64,000 nt of DNA from Paenibacillus ihbetae (GTDB taxonomy: Bacteria; Bacillota; Bacilli; Paenibacillales; Paenibacillaceae): contig NZ_CP016809.1 of the NCBI RefSeq assembly GCF_002741055.1, positions 1,696,501 to 1,760,500 of the forward strand, read 5' to 3'. The first letter of the stretch is position 1, and each line of letters opens with the position of its first letter. The position numbers and the translations under genes are program-made. Below the pieces are notes generated by a model. That model saw nothing but the letters and a program-made list of their open reading frames with translations. It did no database searches and had not been told where the DNA came from. This document shows positions 35,081-43,636 of this stretch, piece after piece.

Positions 35081-37020
35081 AGCCTATCTCCCCTATCGTT
35101 ATCCGGCGGCGGAGGAACCGTAACGAGCAGCGGATGACGGATCGTCACCGAGGTTCCTTCGCCTTCCGTACTTTCTATGGTTATTCCGTAAGCCTCGCCG
35201 AACGTCAGCTGTATCCGGGCTTGAACATTCAGCATGCCGTAGCTGCGGCTTCCCGCAGATATCCCGCCCGCGTCCTCATCCATGGCGGCGATCGGGTCCC
35301 GAAGCTTCCGTCGAAGCTCCTCGAGCCTGTCCTGCGTCATGCCCGCACCGTTGTCTTGAACGTTCAGAACCAGGGCATGATTCTCGGTATACGCCCTGAT
35401 CGTTATTCGCCCGGGTCCCCGGCGCGCCTTGATGCCGTGATAAATCGCATTTTCCACAATCGGCTGCAGGAGCAGCTTTAGGACGTACAGCTTTTCGGCC
35501 TCGGGCGCAAGCTCCAGCCGGGTCTGCAGCCTGTCCCGGTACCGGGTCTTCTGAATTTGCAAATAGCTGCTGATGTGCGTCCATTCATCCTGGATCGGAA
35601 TGATGTCATCCCCCTTGCTGAGGCCGATCCTGAACAGGGTCGATAGGGATTCCACCAGCTCGGACACCTCATCCGCCCCTTTTTTGCGGGCCATCCAATG
35701 AATCGTATCCAGTGTATTGTACAGAAAATGCGGCTTGATATGCGCCTGAAGGCTGCGCAGCTCCGCTTCCCGCTTCTGCCGCTCGCGCAGCTCGCTCAGC
35801 TTCATCAGCTTGCGAATCTGAAGCAGCATGCGGTTAAAGCTGCGGCCCAGCATGCCGACTTCGTCCTGCCGGTTCCCCCAGTAGCGGATCGCGAGATCGC
35901 CGGACTCCGCCTTTTGCATGAACGACATCAGCTGCCAGATCGGCCGCGAAATCGATTGCGACAGTGTATACGAGGCAGTAACGCCGAAGAGGCACACCAT
36001 AAACAGGAAGCAGATTAAATAAAATCGGATTTCCTTCACTTCGTAAACCGATTCGTCCGTTGGGAACACGCCGATGGTGCGCCATCCCGTGAAGGAGGAC
36101 GTCCCGTAAATCAGCTGCACCCGCTCTCCGTTCACCTCGCGCATGAACGTGCCGCTGTCCTGCTCCGGAAACCACGACGGCGGTATGCTTGGAAAGAGGG
36201 AGTCGTCCGGATTATAAATGCTGGATCCTCCCGCCTCGGTCACCATCAGGTACCCGTTCTTGCCCAGTGTCACATCCCTGGCCGCGCGCGCCACGGTCCG
36301 AAGCTTCAAATCAATAAGGACCGCTCCCGTGACCTCACGGGTATCCGGATCGACAAAGGAACGGACCACCGAAACCAGCTCCTCATCGGCGTAATGCACG
36401 TGCGTTGTCACATTGCGGTCGGACGGATGTCCGAGGACGGTAAAGATTCCTTCATTTTCAGCCGCTTCCCGGTACCACGCCTCATCCGTCAGCTTCCCGC
36501 TGCCGCGGGCATACATTTCGTTGCTGATATAAGCCCCTTCACGATTGACCACCAAAATAGCGGCAATCTCCGGGTACAGCGTCGTAAAGCCTTGAAGATA
36601 CTGGTGAATCTCGTAGTTATCCGCATCATCCTGCTGCATCGGTCGGCGGTCCCCCGCGTATCCGTCGTTGGCCTGTATGCTGTTCCCCGCCTGAGCCGGA
36701 GGCATATCCCCCTGGATATGTCCTTTCATAAACCGCTCCGTGCGGGGATCGAAGCCGATGAGATAGGTGATGTTCTGAAGATTCTCCATCTCGTTATCGA
36801 GCGTCTGATTAACCTTCCCGATCAATTGGATCGTATGGCTTGTCACCTGCTGATCCACGATCCGGTTTACCGTCCAGTTCACCAGCACTCCCAGCCCGAT
36901 CGAAGGGAGAATGCCGATCATTAAGAATAAAACGACCAGCTTGTATCGGAGCGGCAGATCCCCAAAATGCAGCCACCGCTTCAGCCCCTGCCGCCATCCG
37001 CTAAGCCCGCTATTTCGCAT
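35077..37020 (-). CDS. YesM-type sensor histidine kinase (Cache, HAMP, LytS-like)
   Basis: A 647-residue kinase. A membrane segment near residues 28-50 precedes a large extracytoplasmic Cache-like sensor region (to about 325). A second span, a HAMP domain, a His_kinase domain with IKPHFLYNTLDTIHWMARK and an HATPase_c domain with NAIYHG and DNGAGM follow. It overlaps both neighbours (binding-protein gene by 11 bp, regulator gene by 4 bp), so the three are translated together. Confidence 0.92.
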   Translation of the reverse strand: MRNSGLSGWRQGLKRWLHFGDLPLRYKLVVLFLMIGILPSIGLGVLVNWTVNRIVDQQVTSHTIQLIGKVNQTLDNEMENLQNITYLIGFDPRTERFMKGHIQGDMPPAQAGNSIQANDGYAGDRRPMQQDDADNYEIHQYLQGFTTLYPEIAAILVVNREGAYISNEMYARGSGKLTDEAWYREAAENEGIFTVLGHPSDRNVTTHVHYADEELVSVVRSFVDPDTREVTGAVLIDLKLRTVARAARDVTLGKNGYLMVTEAGGSSIYNPDDSLFPSIPPSWFPEQDSGTFMREVNGERVQLIYGTSSFTGWRTIGVFPTDESVYEVKEIRFYLICFLFMVCLFGVTASYTLSQSISRPIWQLMSFMQKAESGDLAIRYWGNRQDEVGMLGRSFNRMLLQIRKLMKLSELRERQKREAELRSLQAHIKPHFLYNTLDTIHWMARKKGADEVSELVESLSTLFRIGLSKGDDIIPIQDEWTHISSYLQIQKTRYRDRLQTRLELAPEAEKLYVLKLLLQPIVENAIYHGIKARRGPGRITIRAYTENHALVLNVQDNGAGMTQDRLEELRRKLRDPIAAMDEDAGGISAGSRSYGMLNVQARIQLTFGEAYGITIESTEGEGTSVTIRHPLLVTVPPPPDNDRGDRL

Positions 37021-38017
37021 AGTAATCCTTCACATTCTCCTGGGTCACGATCGTAATGCCGGTATCGACCCGGGGCGGCAGCGGGGCGACGTCATTGCCG
37101 AGCGTCGGCGCCGGGACGGTAAGGCCGTGATGGAGATGGAACAAATATTGCAGCGACCAATACCCCATATTCCAGGTCCCCTGCGCGATCGTGGCCGAAA
37201 TCGTTCCGTCCGATATCCGGTCGAGCGTCACCTTATTCGTATCGAACCCGATGATTCGGACGTCTTCGGCCCTGCCCGCGGCAATGGCAGCATCGGCGGC
37301 GCCGGCTCCCCCGTTCGCCTCCGTTGCAAAGATGCCCTTCAGTTCCGGAAACTTCGCCAACATGCGGGCAGCGGCTTCCTTGGAAGCGATAATATCCCCT
37401 TTGCCTTCCCTAATCTCCACCACCGACATGGCCGGATAGCTCTTCTCTAACGTTTCCCGGAAGCCCGCCGTCCGGTCATCATGGTTCTGCTGGCCGGTTT
37501 GGGTAATGATGCCGACCTCCCCTTCCCGTCCAAGCAGCTCGGCCATCTTGTCCGCAGCTGCCGCCCCGGCGTTGTAATTGTTGGTTGCCAGGAAGGAGTA
37601 GGCTTTGCTGTCGGGAGCGTCCGCATCGAACAGCACGACCGGAATCCCCGCATCAACGGCCTTATTGATCGTTGGCGTCAGCGCCTTCGAATCGATGGCC
37701 GATAAAGCAATCCCTGCCGGCCGCTTGGCGATGACCTGCTCCAGGACGGTAATCTGCTCCTTGACGTCATATTGCGTGGCGCCGCGGTAATCGACGGTAA
37801 CGCCAAGCGCATCCCCACCGTCCTCGAAGCCCTTCAAAATATTTTTCCAATATTCCATGCCTGATTGAAAAGTGACCATAACGTAATTCTCGCCGATGCT
37901 CCCGTGAAGCCCGCCTTCCTCCCAGCTGGACGCCCGCTTGTCCTCAAGACGGTACATGAACACGTAAAGGAGAAATGCGACAATCAGCGCACCGTAAACC
38001 AGCATCATCTTCTTCAT
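37010..38017 (-). CDS. Membrane-anchored RbsB-like sugar-binding sensor
   Basis: A 335-residue type I periplasmic-binding protein tethered by an N-terminal hydrophobic segment (MLVYGALIVAFLLYVFMY) without a lipobox. The core has VMVTFQSGMEYWKNILKGFE, AIDSKALTPTINKAVDAGIP and IIGFDTNKVTLDRI. GGAGGATCCGCT precedes the ATG. Position before a YesM/YesN pair and the lack of its own permease suggest that it presents sugar to the kinase rather than to a transporter. Confidence 0.88.
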   Translation of the reverse strand: MKKMMLVYGALIVAFLLYVFMYRLEDKRASSWEEGGLHGSIGENYVMVTFQSGMEYWKNILKGFEDGGDALGVTVDYRGATQYDVKEQITVLEQVIAKRPAGIALSAIDSKALTPTINKAVDAGIPVVLFDADAPDSKAYSFLATNNYNAGAAAADKMAELLGREGEVGIITQTGQQNHDDRTAGFRETLEKSYPAMSVVEIREGKGDIIASKEAAARMLAKFPELKGIFATEANGGAGAADAAIAAGRAEDVRIIGFDTNKVTLDRISDGTISATIAQGTWNMGYWSLQYLFHLHHGLTVPAPTLGNDVAPLPPRVDTGITIVTQENVKDYYAK

Positions 38018-38136
38018 AGCGGATCCTCCGATCATTCTCCCGCGACTCCCTTTATGGAATCGGTTACATATGTGTGTAATACGAATATACTCCACTTTCC
38101 CGCCATAATTCAAACAAATGCTGCGACGAACAACAG

Positions 38137-38179
38137 CAAAAACAGACTGCAATCGGCGCATGAAGCGAAGGATGCAGTC
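38137..38179 (-). terminator. Terminator of the TetR gene
   Basis: GACTGCA pairs with TGCAGTC across an inner TCGC/GCG hairpin, followed on the minus strand by TGTTTTTG. Confidence 0.6.
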
Positions 38180-38213
38180 GTATTGGCTATCGTCGTATTG
38201 GCTATCGTATTGG
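38177..38213. repeat. 15-bp direct repeat, 2.5 copies
   Basis: GTCGTATTGGCTATC occurs twice head to tail, followed by GTATTGG, between the TetR stop and its terminator. Confidence 0.8.
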
Positions 38214-38237
38214 TATTCATCATGCTGATTATCGTTG

Positions 38238-38858
38238 TCATACTCCCTGGAACTTGTCGCCCGACACTCGGCTGTAAGGATGTTCGCAAATGCCGTGCAT
38301 GAAGAGATTCACGACATGAACTGCCAAATCACCGGAAGGCCGCTTCCCGTTAAGAAGCTGCTGCAGCGTCAGCCTCTCGATCACCCCTACCAGACTTTCC
38401 GAGATGACCGCCATATCCGCTTCGGCCCGGAAATACCCCTCCTGCTGCTCGGCCTTTAAATTATTCGCGATCATTGCGGCCATTTCCATCTTGATGTCCG
38501 CAGCTTCCTCGCCGATGTAAAATCCGATCTGGGTTAAATCCGGATCCTTGCCCAAAAACTCAAATAAGCGTGTTAAGACAGCCAGGAGCCGAGCGGGCAC
38601 GTCGTCCTCGCTTAGGCCGCCCTCCAGCCTGCTGCCTTCGATCAGCTCCTTCAGCCCGGACCGGAAATTCCCGACCAGCTCCCGGAAGATTGCTTCTTTA
38701 CTCTCAAAATACAGGTAAAACGACGGCTGGGTTAACCCTGCCCGGGATACGATGGTGCTGATCTTCGTATGATGATACCCTGATTTCGCGAATTCATTAG
38801 CAGCGATCATCAGCAGTTTCGCCCTGCTCTCTTGTCCGTTCGCACCCTTCTTGCGCAA
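38238..38858 (-). CDS. TetR-family transcriptional regulator
   Basis: A 206-residue regulator. The N-terminal HTH lies in FAKSGYHHTKISTIVSRAG and LTQPSFYLYFESKEAIF. The C-terminal helical domain (EGYFRAEADMAVISESLVGV) probably binds a ligand. I choose TTG 38858 because GGAGG lies nine bases upstream; an in-frame ATG at 38906 lacks a ribosome site. It is divergent from mqnB but has no obvious target. Confidence 0.88.
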   Translation of the reverse strand: MRKKGANGQESRAKLLMIAANEFAKSGYHHTKISTIVSRAGLTQPSFYLYFESKEAIFRELVGNFRSGLKELIEGSRLEGGLSEDDVPARLLAVLTRLFEFLGKDPDLTQIGFYIGEEAADIKMEMAAMIANNLKAEQQEGYFRAEADMAVISESLVGVIERLTLQQLLNGKRPSGDLAVHVVNLFMHGICEHPYSRVSGDKFQGV

Positions 38859-39040
38859 AGATATCCAACCTCCGAATCTATCCCGATGTACATAGTTTTT
38901 GTCCATTATACTCTATGCAAGGAAGCTCCTGCTACAAAAACTGCGACAAGACGAAAGGCCCAAAGACTTTACACAGGAGCCGTAACGAGATAACGTTAAA
39001 GGGTAGGTCGCTGGAATTCAGCCATGAAGGAGAGCAGAAC

Positions 39041-39748
39041 ATGCAAGATCATTCTCAATCAGACCCGGCAAGATCCGGGAATCATAACACGCAGGACCCG
39101 TCCGCCCGGCGCGTGCTGATCGTCACCGCGGTAGAAGCGGAACGGGATGCCGTTATGCGTGGATTAACAAATGCGGACGGCTTCGAGGTCATTGCGGCGG
39201 GCGTAGGTCCCGCTGCCGCCGCCGCTGTCACCGCATCCCGTCTGGCCCGTTCGGCTTATCGCCTTGTCATCAGCGCCGGCATCGCCGGCGGTTTCGACGG
39301 GAGAGCGGAAGTGGGCGGCGTAGTTATCGCCGATTCGATCATCGCCGCGGATTTGGGATCGGAAACGGCAGACGGCTTTGCCAGCGTCCGGGAGCTCGGT
39401 TTCGGAACCGACCGGTTAGAGACCGAGAATGCCGCATCCAACCAGCTTGCCGAAGCGCTGAAGCGCGCCGGATTGCCTGCAAGCCTTGGCCCGATCCTGA
39501 CCGTCTCCACAACAACGGGCAGCGCGGAGCGCGCAGCAGCGCTTGCAGCCCAGGTGCCCGGTGCTGCCGCCGAAGGGATGGAGGGCTTCGGCGTGGCAAC
39601 GGCAGCCGCTCTGGCCCAAGTACCGGTCATGGAAATCCGGGCCATATCCAATAAGGTCGGTCCGAGGGACCGCAGCGCATGGCGGATTCCCGAAGCGCTG
39701 CGGCAGCTTGAGACCGCCAGTTCACTACTTCCGGAGGTGCTATCATGA
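39041..39748 (+). CDS. mqnB: Futalosine hydrolase MqnB
   Basis: A 235-residue purine nucleoside phosphorylase-fold enzyme that releases hypoxanthine from futalosine in the alternative menaquinone pathway. Family segments are RVLIVTAVEAERDAVMRGL, ISAGIAGGFDGRAEVG, EGMEGFGVATAA and AISNKVGPRDRSAWRI. A 25-residue polar N-terminal extension precedes the fold. AAGGAGAG is eight bases before the ATG at 39041. Its last codons overlap mqnD. Confidence 0.93.
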   Translation: MQDHSQSDPARSGNHNTQDPSARRVLIVTAVEAERDAVMRGLTNADGFEVIAAGVGPAAAAAVTASRLARSAYRLVISAGIAGGFDGRAEVGGVVIADSIIAADLGSETADGFASVRELGFGTDRLETENAASNQLAEALKRAGLPASLGPILTVSTTTGSAERAAALAAQVPGAAAEGMEGFGVATAAALAQVPVMEIRAISNKVGPRDRSAWRIPEALRQLETASSLLPEVLS

Positions 39749-40596
39749 AAATTGCGTTTTCCCCTTGTCCGAATGATACCTTTGTCTTTCACGCCTGGGT
39801 GCACGGACGGATACCGGGTGCCCCTAAGCTAGATGTATCCTATGCCGATATCGATATTACGAACCGCTGGGCGGCGGAGGACCGGACGCATGACATTCTG
39901 AAAATATCGTATGCAGCCCTGCCGTGGGTACTGGATGAGTACGCCCTGCTTCCATGCGGCGGCGCGCTTGGCCGCGGCTGCGGCCCGCTCGTGCTGACGG
40001 CGGACAAGCTCACGGACGGCCAAGCCCCGGCCAGCCCTGCGTCGCTGTCCGGTCGCCGCGTGGCCGTTCCTAGCGATCGGTCCACGGCCTACCTGCTGTT
40101 CCGCTTATGGGCTGCCAAGCATGTGCCCGGAGGGCTTGGCGAAATCGTCGTCATGCCGTTCGACCGGATCATGCCTTCCGTACGGAACGGCGAAATCGAT
40201 GCCGGGCTGGTCATTCATGAGGCGCGGTTCACCTATCCTTCCTACGGCCTCAAGCTGATGACGGATCTCGGGAGCTGGTGGGAAGAAGATACGGGTCTGC
40301 CGATCCCGCTTGGTGCCATCGTCGCCCGCCGTTCGCTTGACCTTGGCCGCATCGCCGAATGGACCCGCGCCTCGGTCGAGTATGCGTGGAAGCATCCAGA
40401 GGAATCCCGTTCCTATGTTACGGAGCATGCGCAGGAGATGGATCCGAAGGTAGCGGATGCCCACATTAACCTGTACGTCAATCCGTTCACGGCCGATCTT
40501 GGATCGGACGGTTATCATGCGATTACGTCGCTGCTCGATCGCGCGGCTGACGAAGGCCTCGTTCCGCGGATCGACCCTTCGCTGCTGCGGCTGTAG
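39745..40596 (+). CDS. mqnD: 1,4-dihydroxy-6-naphthoate synthase MqnD
   Basis: A 283-residue enzyme with a periplasmic-binding-protein fold that opens cyclic de-hypoxanthine futalosine. The family start IAFSPCPNDTFVFHAWVHGR is present, with VPSDRSTAYLLFRLW and AGLVIHEARFTYPSYGLKL. An ATGA overlap couples it to mqnB. Other mqn genes (mqnA, mqnC, mqnE) are not in this window. Confidence 0.95.
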   Translation: MKIAFSPCPNDTFVFHAWVHGRIPGAPKLDVSYADIDITNRWAAEDRTHDILKISYAALPWVLDEYALLPCGGALGRGCGPLVLTADKLTDGQAPASPASLSGRRVAVPSDRSTAYLLFRLWAAKHVPGGLGEIVVMPFDRIMPSVRNGEIDAGLVIHEARFTYPSYGLKLMTDLGSWWEEDTGLPIPLGAIVARRSLDLGRIAEWTRASVEYAWKHPEESRSYVTEHAQEMDPKVADAHINLYVNPFTADLGSDGYHAITSLLDRAADEGLVPRIDPSLLRL

Positions 40597-40626
40597 GCCG
40601 GCAGAGCAGACGAAGAATGCAGCACA

Positions 40627-40681
40627 AGAGGAACGCTCAGGTACCGGATATCGGTGTCCGTAGAAGCGTTCCTCTTTTTTT
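40627..40681 (+). terminator. Terminator of mqnBD
   Basis: AGAGGAACGCT pairs with AGCGTTCCTCT across a long loop, followed by T7. Confidence 0.85.
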
Positions 40682-40735
40682 AAGGGAAAATATGATTGGC
40701 TTGAAAGAACATCGAAAGCGTAATGCGGGCTTACG

Positions 40736-41251
40736 TCATTCCGGGTTCGCAGAGATCAGCCCGTACAGCTCCCGGTATATCGACACAATCTCCCCCATGG
40801 GCATGCGAACCAGTCCGCTGGAAGAGGGAGCCACAAAATCGCGGACCCCGTCAACGACGGAATCGGGCTGCAAGCCCCACTGCGCCTTCGTCCTGCCGCT
40901 GAATTCGGTGTAGACGCCTTTGCCGACATAGCAGGCGACTTGAGGTCTGTATTTCTGCAGCTTTTCCCTAAGCGTCTCCCGTCCGGCCCGGTATTCCTCG
41001 CGCGTAATATCCTCCGCCCCCCTGGTCGGCCTTGCCACGATATTGGTGAAGCCGTAGCCCAATTTAAGCAGCTCCCCGTCCTCCGCAGCCTCATAGAGCC
41101 TAGGCGTCAAGCCCGATTGATGCAAGATCCGCCAAAAATTGTTGCGGGGGTTCGCATAATGATGGCCAACCTCCCCGGATCGCAAGCTCGGATTAAATCC
41201 GATAAAAATAATCGTCAACCCATAATCCAAATGATCGCTGACTGTATTCAT
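40736..41251 (-). CDS. mug: Mug-family G:T/U mismatch DNA glycosylase
   Basis: A 171-residue uracil-DNA glycosylase superfamily member. FIGFNPSLRSGEVGHHYANP carries the water-activating Asn motif of Mug, NNFWRILHQSGL follows, and the C-terminal loop SSSGLVRMP corresponds to the DNA-intercalation motif. It removes uracil or thymine from mismatches with G. No SOS box was seen upstream. Confidence 0.88.
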   Translation of the reverse strand: MNTVSDHLDYGLTIIFIGFNPSLRSGEVGHHYANPRNNFWRILHQSGLTPRLYEAAEDGELLKLGYGFTNIVARPTRGAEDITREEYRAGRETLREKLQKYRPQVACYVGKGVYTEFSGRTKAQWGLQPDSVVDGVRDFVAPSSSGLVRMPMGEIVSIYRELYGLISANPE

Positions 41252-41284
41252 GCTGCCCTAGTCCCTCCTGCCCGCAAGACGGCG

Positions 41285-41788
41285 CTAATGGGATGCGCTT
41301 GCCGCCGCACTGTTGTTGCGCTTGCGAATTTGATGAATGCCCATCACCACGGCAATCAGCTCATAATCGCCGAGAACCCCGCTGCCGTTGTGCAGCTGGT
41401 AAGCGCCGGGCTCCAGCCATCCGCTAATCTTCGAAAATTGTGCGACAAGGCTGCCCCCGTCATCGGTTATTTCATATTCATTGGAAAAAGCCGGAGATAC
41501 AATTTCATAAATGCCCCGATCTCCCGCATCATATTCGAATTTCTTGGTGACGAAGCTCATTCGCATGCGCAGCACGCCAAGCTCCCTGTCCTCCGCGTCA
41601 ACGACATTCCATTTGTTCGAGAAGAAACGGAAGGAGCCGCTGCATACCTTGGTCCTTGATGCATCGTATACATCCAGTGAAGAGCTGAAGGCGCTTTTCA
41701 AATCCAGATTGCCGATGCATTCCCCGTTTACATTCATAATATCTGTCCAGCCTGCGCTGAAAAAGTTATCCTTAAAATACAGATCCAT
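41285..41788 (-). CDS. LURP-one/tubby-like beta-barrel protein (YxjI-like)
   Basis: A 167-residue beta-rich protein starting MDLYFKDNFFSAG. Segments such as CIGNLDLKSAFSSSLDVYDA, RFFSNKWNVVDAEDRELGVL and ELIAVVMGIHQIRKR fit the LURP-one-related/tubby C-terminal fold seen in Bacillus YxjI. GGAGGGAGG-like purines precede the start. Role unknown. A short Ala/Ser tail ends the protein. Confidence 0.6.
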   Translation of the reverse strand: MDLYFKDNFFSAGWTDIMNVNGECIGNLDLKSAFSSSLDVYDASRTKVCSGSFRFFSNKWNVVDAEDRELGVLRMRMSFVTKKFEYDAGDRGIYEIVSPAFSNEYEITDDGGSLVAQFSKISGWLEPGAYQLHNGSGVLGDYELIAVVMGIHQIRKRNNSAAASASH

Positions 41789-41879
41789 ATCCTTTCCTCC
41801 CTCGCTTCTGATTCGGATGCCGCTATTTATATAACGATGAACCGCCTGATTTCGTTTCGCCTAAAATAAGATCGGGCCG

Positions 41880-41907
41880 GGAACCGTTGATGCATTCATT
41901 TGTCTAA
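41880..41907 (+). promoter_or_regulatory. Possible ECF-sigma autoregulatory promoter
   Basis: GGAACC (41880) and GTCTAA (41902) are spaced by 16 bases, similar to ECF -35 GAAC and -10 CGTC elements. It is very close to the ribosome site of the ECF gene, so the assignment is weak. Confidence 0.3.
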
Positions 41908-41925
41908 TTCATGAGGTGACGCATA

Positions 41926-42462
41926 TTGGAGTACCTAAAGACGATGGTAGCCGCGGACGGTGCCGGCTCTGTCCTGAAAGAGCTCATGGAGTCTTATGGC
42001 CAGGATGTATGGAATTATGCCTACTTCCTTACCAAGCGCCGCGATGCTGCCGATGATATCAGCCAGGACGTATTCCTGAGAGCCTTCCGGCACTTGAAGG
42101 ATTTCCAAGGCCGCAGCTCCGTCAAAACCTGGCTTCTGACCATCACCCGCAATCTGTCCCTGAATTATCTCAAATCCTCCTTCATATCCAAAGTCTCGCT
42201 TGTGGGATGGCTCACCACCAGACAGGCCGGCCCTTCCGCCGAAATGGAGTTTATGGACGCCGAAGCGGTATCGCAGATCTGGAAGCATGTCATGCAGCTG
42301 CCGCAGGCATACCGGGAGGTGCTCCTGCTGGAATTTCATTTTCAGCTGACCCGCAAGGAAATGGCCGAGCTGCTTGGCATCCCGGAGGGAACGATCAAAT
42401 CCAGACTCCACCGTGCCCGCGAACGGATGGAAAGCTTGCTGAAAGGAGAGGATGCCCAATGA
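41926..42462 (+). CDS. ECF-type RNA polymerase sigma factor
   Basis: A 178-residue sigma-70 family protein. Region 2 contains DDISQDVFLRAFRHLKDF and region 4 contains KEMAELLGIPEGTIKSRLHR. TTG start with GAGGTG eight bases upstream. The stop overlaps the start of the membrane protein gene by four bases, the usual sigma/anti-sigma layout. The recognised regulon is unknown; the size fits SigW/SigX-like envelope-stress factors. Confidence 0.93.
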   Translation: MEYLKTMVAADGAGSVLKELMESYGQDVWNYAYFLTKRRDAADDISQDVFLRAFRHLKDFQGRSSVKTWLLTITRNLSLNYLKSSFISKVSLVGWLTTRQAGPSAEMEFMDAEAVSQIWKHVMQLPQAYREVLLLEFHFQLTRKEMAELLGIPEGTIKSRLHRARERMESLLKGEDAQ

Positions 42463-43505
42463 ACAAGGAACCAAAGCCGGATGGTCAGCCGGCATGGGCC
42501 CAGGAGCTTGCCAAGTCCCCGTTCCGGGAGCCCATGTTCACGGAGGAGATGAAGGCCGGTATTCTGAATCGCGGAAAATTTGCTGACCTGCAGCATACGC
42601 GAGACTTGGGGTCTTCATGGAGACGCCGCATCCCTGTCCTGGCGGCCGGATTATGTGCGCTCCTTCTGCTAACCGCAGTATGGGGATGGCAAGCATTACC
42701 CGCGCTTCGACAGCTTGTGCCTCTTACGGACCCCGGCCATGCCTACGAATGGACACCCCGCACGCTGTATAAAGAGAACGGGGTGCCGAAGCTTCAAGCA
42801 TTTGCCGGTGGAGACTACGCTGCTGGCGCTCCTGCGGGAGCGGCATGGTTCCTTATGTCGCCGATCGAGGAGCTAGAGGGCAAGCATGTCCGCATTACGG
42901 CCGTTCATCGGGATTCCGGCACGATCCTGGAGGAGCTGGCCGAAACAGAGATTACGGCGGACATGGCATACGAAGGCGGGACGGATTCGTCCTTCAAGGA
43001 CGCGACGCGTATTGTTTCCCGCTTTGGACTGCCGCTCGCAGGGCTATGGAAGTTCGATCTGCTGATCGACGGAGAAAAATACGGCGATATCGTCTTCGAT
43101 GTGCCTGACGGAAGCTGGGAGCCGAGCCCCTCCTTCGTTACCGATCTTTCAGAAGAAGAAGCGAAGACCGCCGCTTCCAAGGGCGCCCATCCGAGAAGCG
43201 TAACGGGGGTGGAAGGTCGGCTCGCTTTCCTCGGCATGGATTTTGCCGCAGGCAAACCCAATAAGTATATGTGGCATTTCTGGGGACCGGATGAGGAGCT
43301 GACCGGCGACTTGACGTTTACCGCGGTTAAACAGCATTCTCATGAGATCATCGATGTGTTTCAGACCGATATCCGCCCCTCCCCGATGTACGGCGCAGAT
43401 GCGATGCTCCCGTCTATGATGATGCTGCCTTCGCCAGGATTATGGCGGATTATGGCCTCGATTGACGGGCAGCTGTTCGGCAGTGTGGTCGTAGAGGTTC
43501 GATAG
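42459..43505 (+). CDS. Membrane-bound probable anti-sigma factor
   Basis: A 348-residue protein with a 55-residue cytoplasmic N-terminus, a single span (IPVLAAGLCALLLLTAVWGW) and a beta-rich extracytoplasmic domain containing two similar halves (SWEPSPSFV and the later FWGPDEELTGDLTF). AAAGGAGAG is eight bases before the ATG. Coupling to the ECF gene implies that it binds and holds that sigma factor. No zinc-type HxxxCxxC anti-sigma motif is visible, so it is not a ZAS protein. Confidence 0.8.
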   Translation: MNKEPKPDGQPAWAQELAKSPFREPMFTEEMKAGILNRGKFADLQHTRDLGSSWRRRIPVLAAGLCALLLLTAVWGWQALPALRQLVPLTDPGHAYEWTPRTLYKENGVPKLQAFAGGDYAAGAPAGAAWFLMSPIEELEGKHVRITAVHRDSGTILEELAETEITADMAYEGGTDSSFKDATRIVSRFGLPLAGLWKFDLLIDGEKYGDIVFDVPDGSWEPSPSFVTDLSEEEAKTAASKGAHPRSVTGVEGRLAFLGMDFAAGKPNKYMWHFWGPDEELTGDLTFTAVKQHSHEIIDVFQTDIRPSPMYGADAMLPSMMMLPSPGLWRIMASIDGQLFGSVVVEVR

Positions 43506-43573
43506 GCCTGCCCGAGCCGATCCTTGATGCCGGCGATCCCCGCTGATATAAGGCCTGACGAGCTCGCACATCT

Positions 43574-43612
43574 AAAAAAACAGCTGTCCCGCAACCGGCG
43601 GGACAGCTGTTT
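43574..43612 (-). terminator. Terminator of the lipoprotein gene
   Basis: ACAGCTGTCCCGC pairs with GCGGGACAGCTGT, and T7 follows on the minus strand. Confidence 0.88.
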
Positions 43613-43636
43613 CCTTAATGAATATATAATGCCCGA

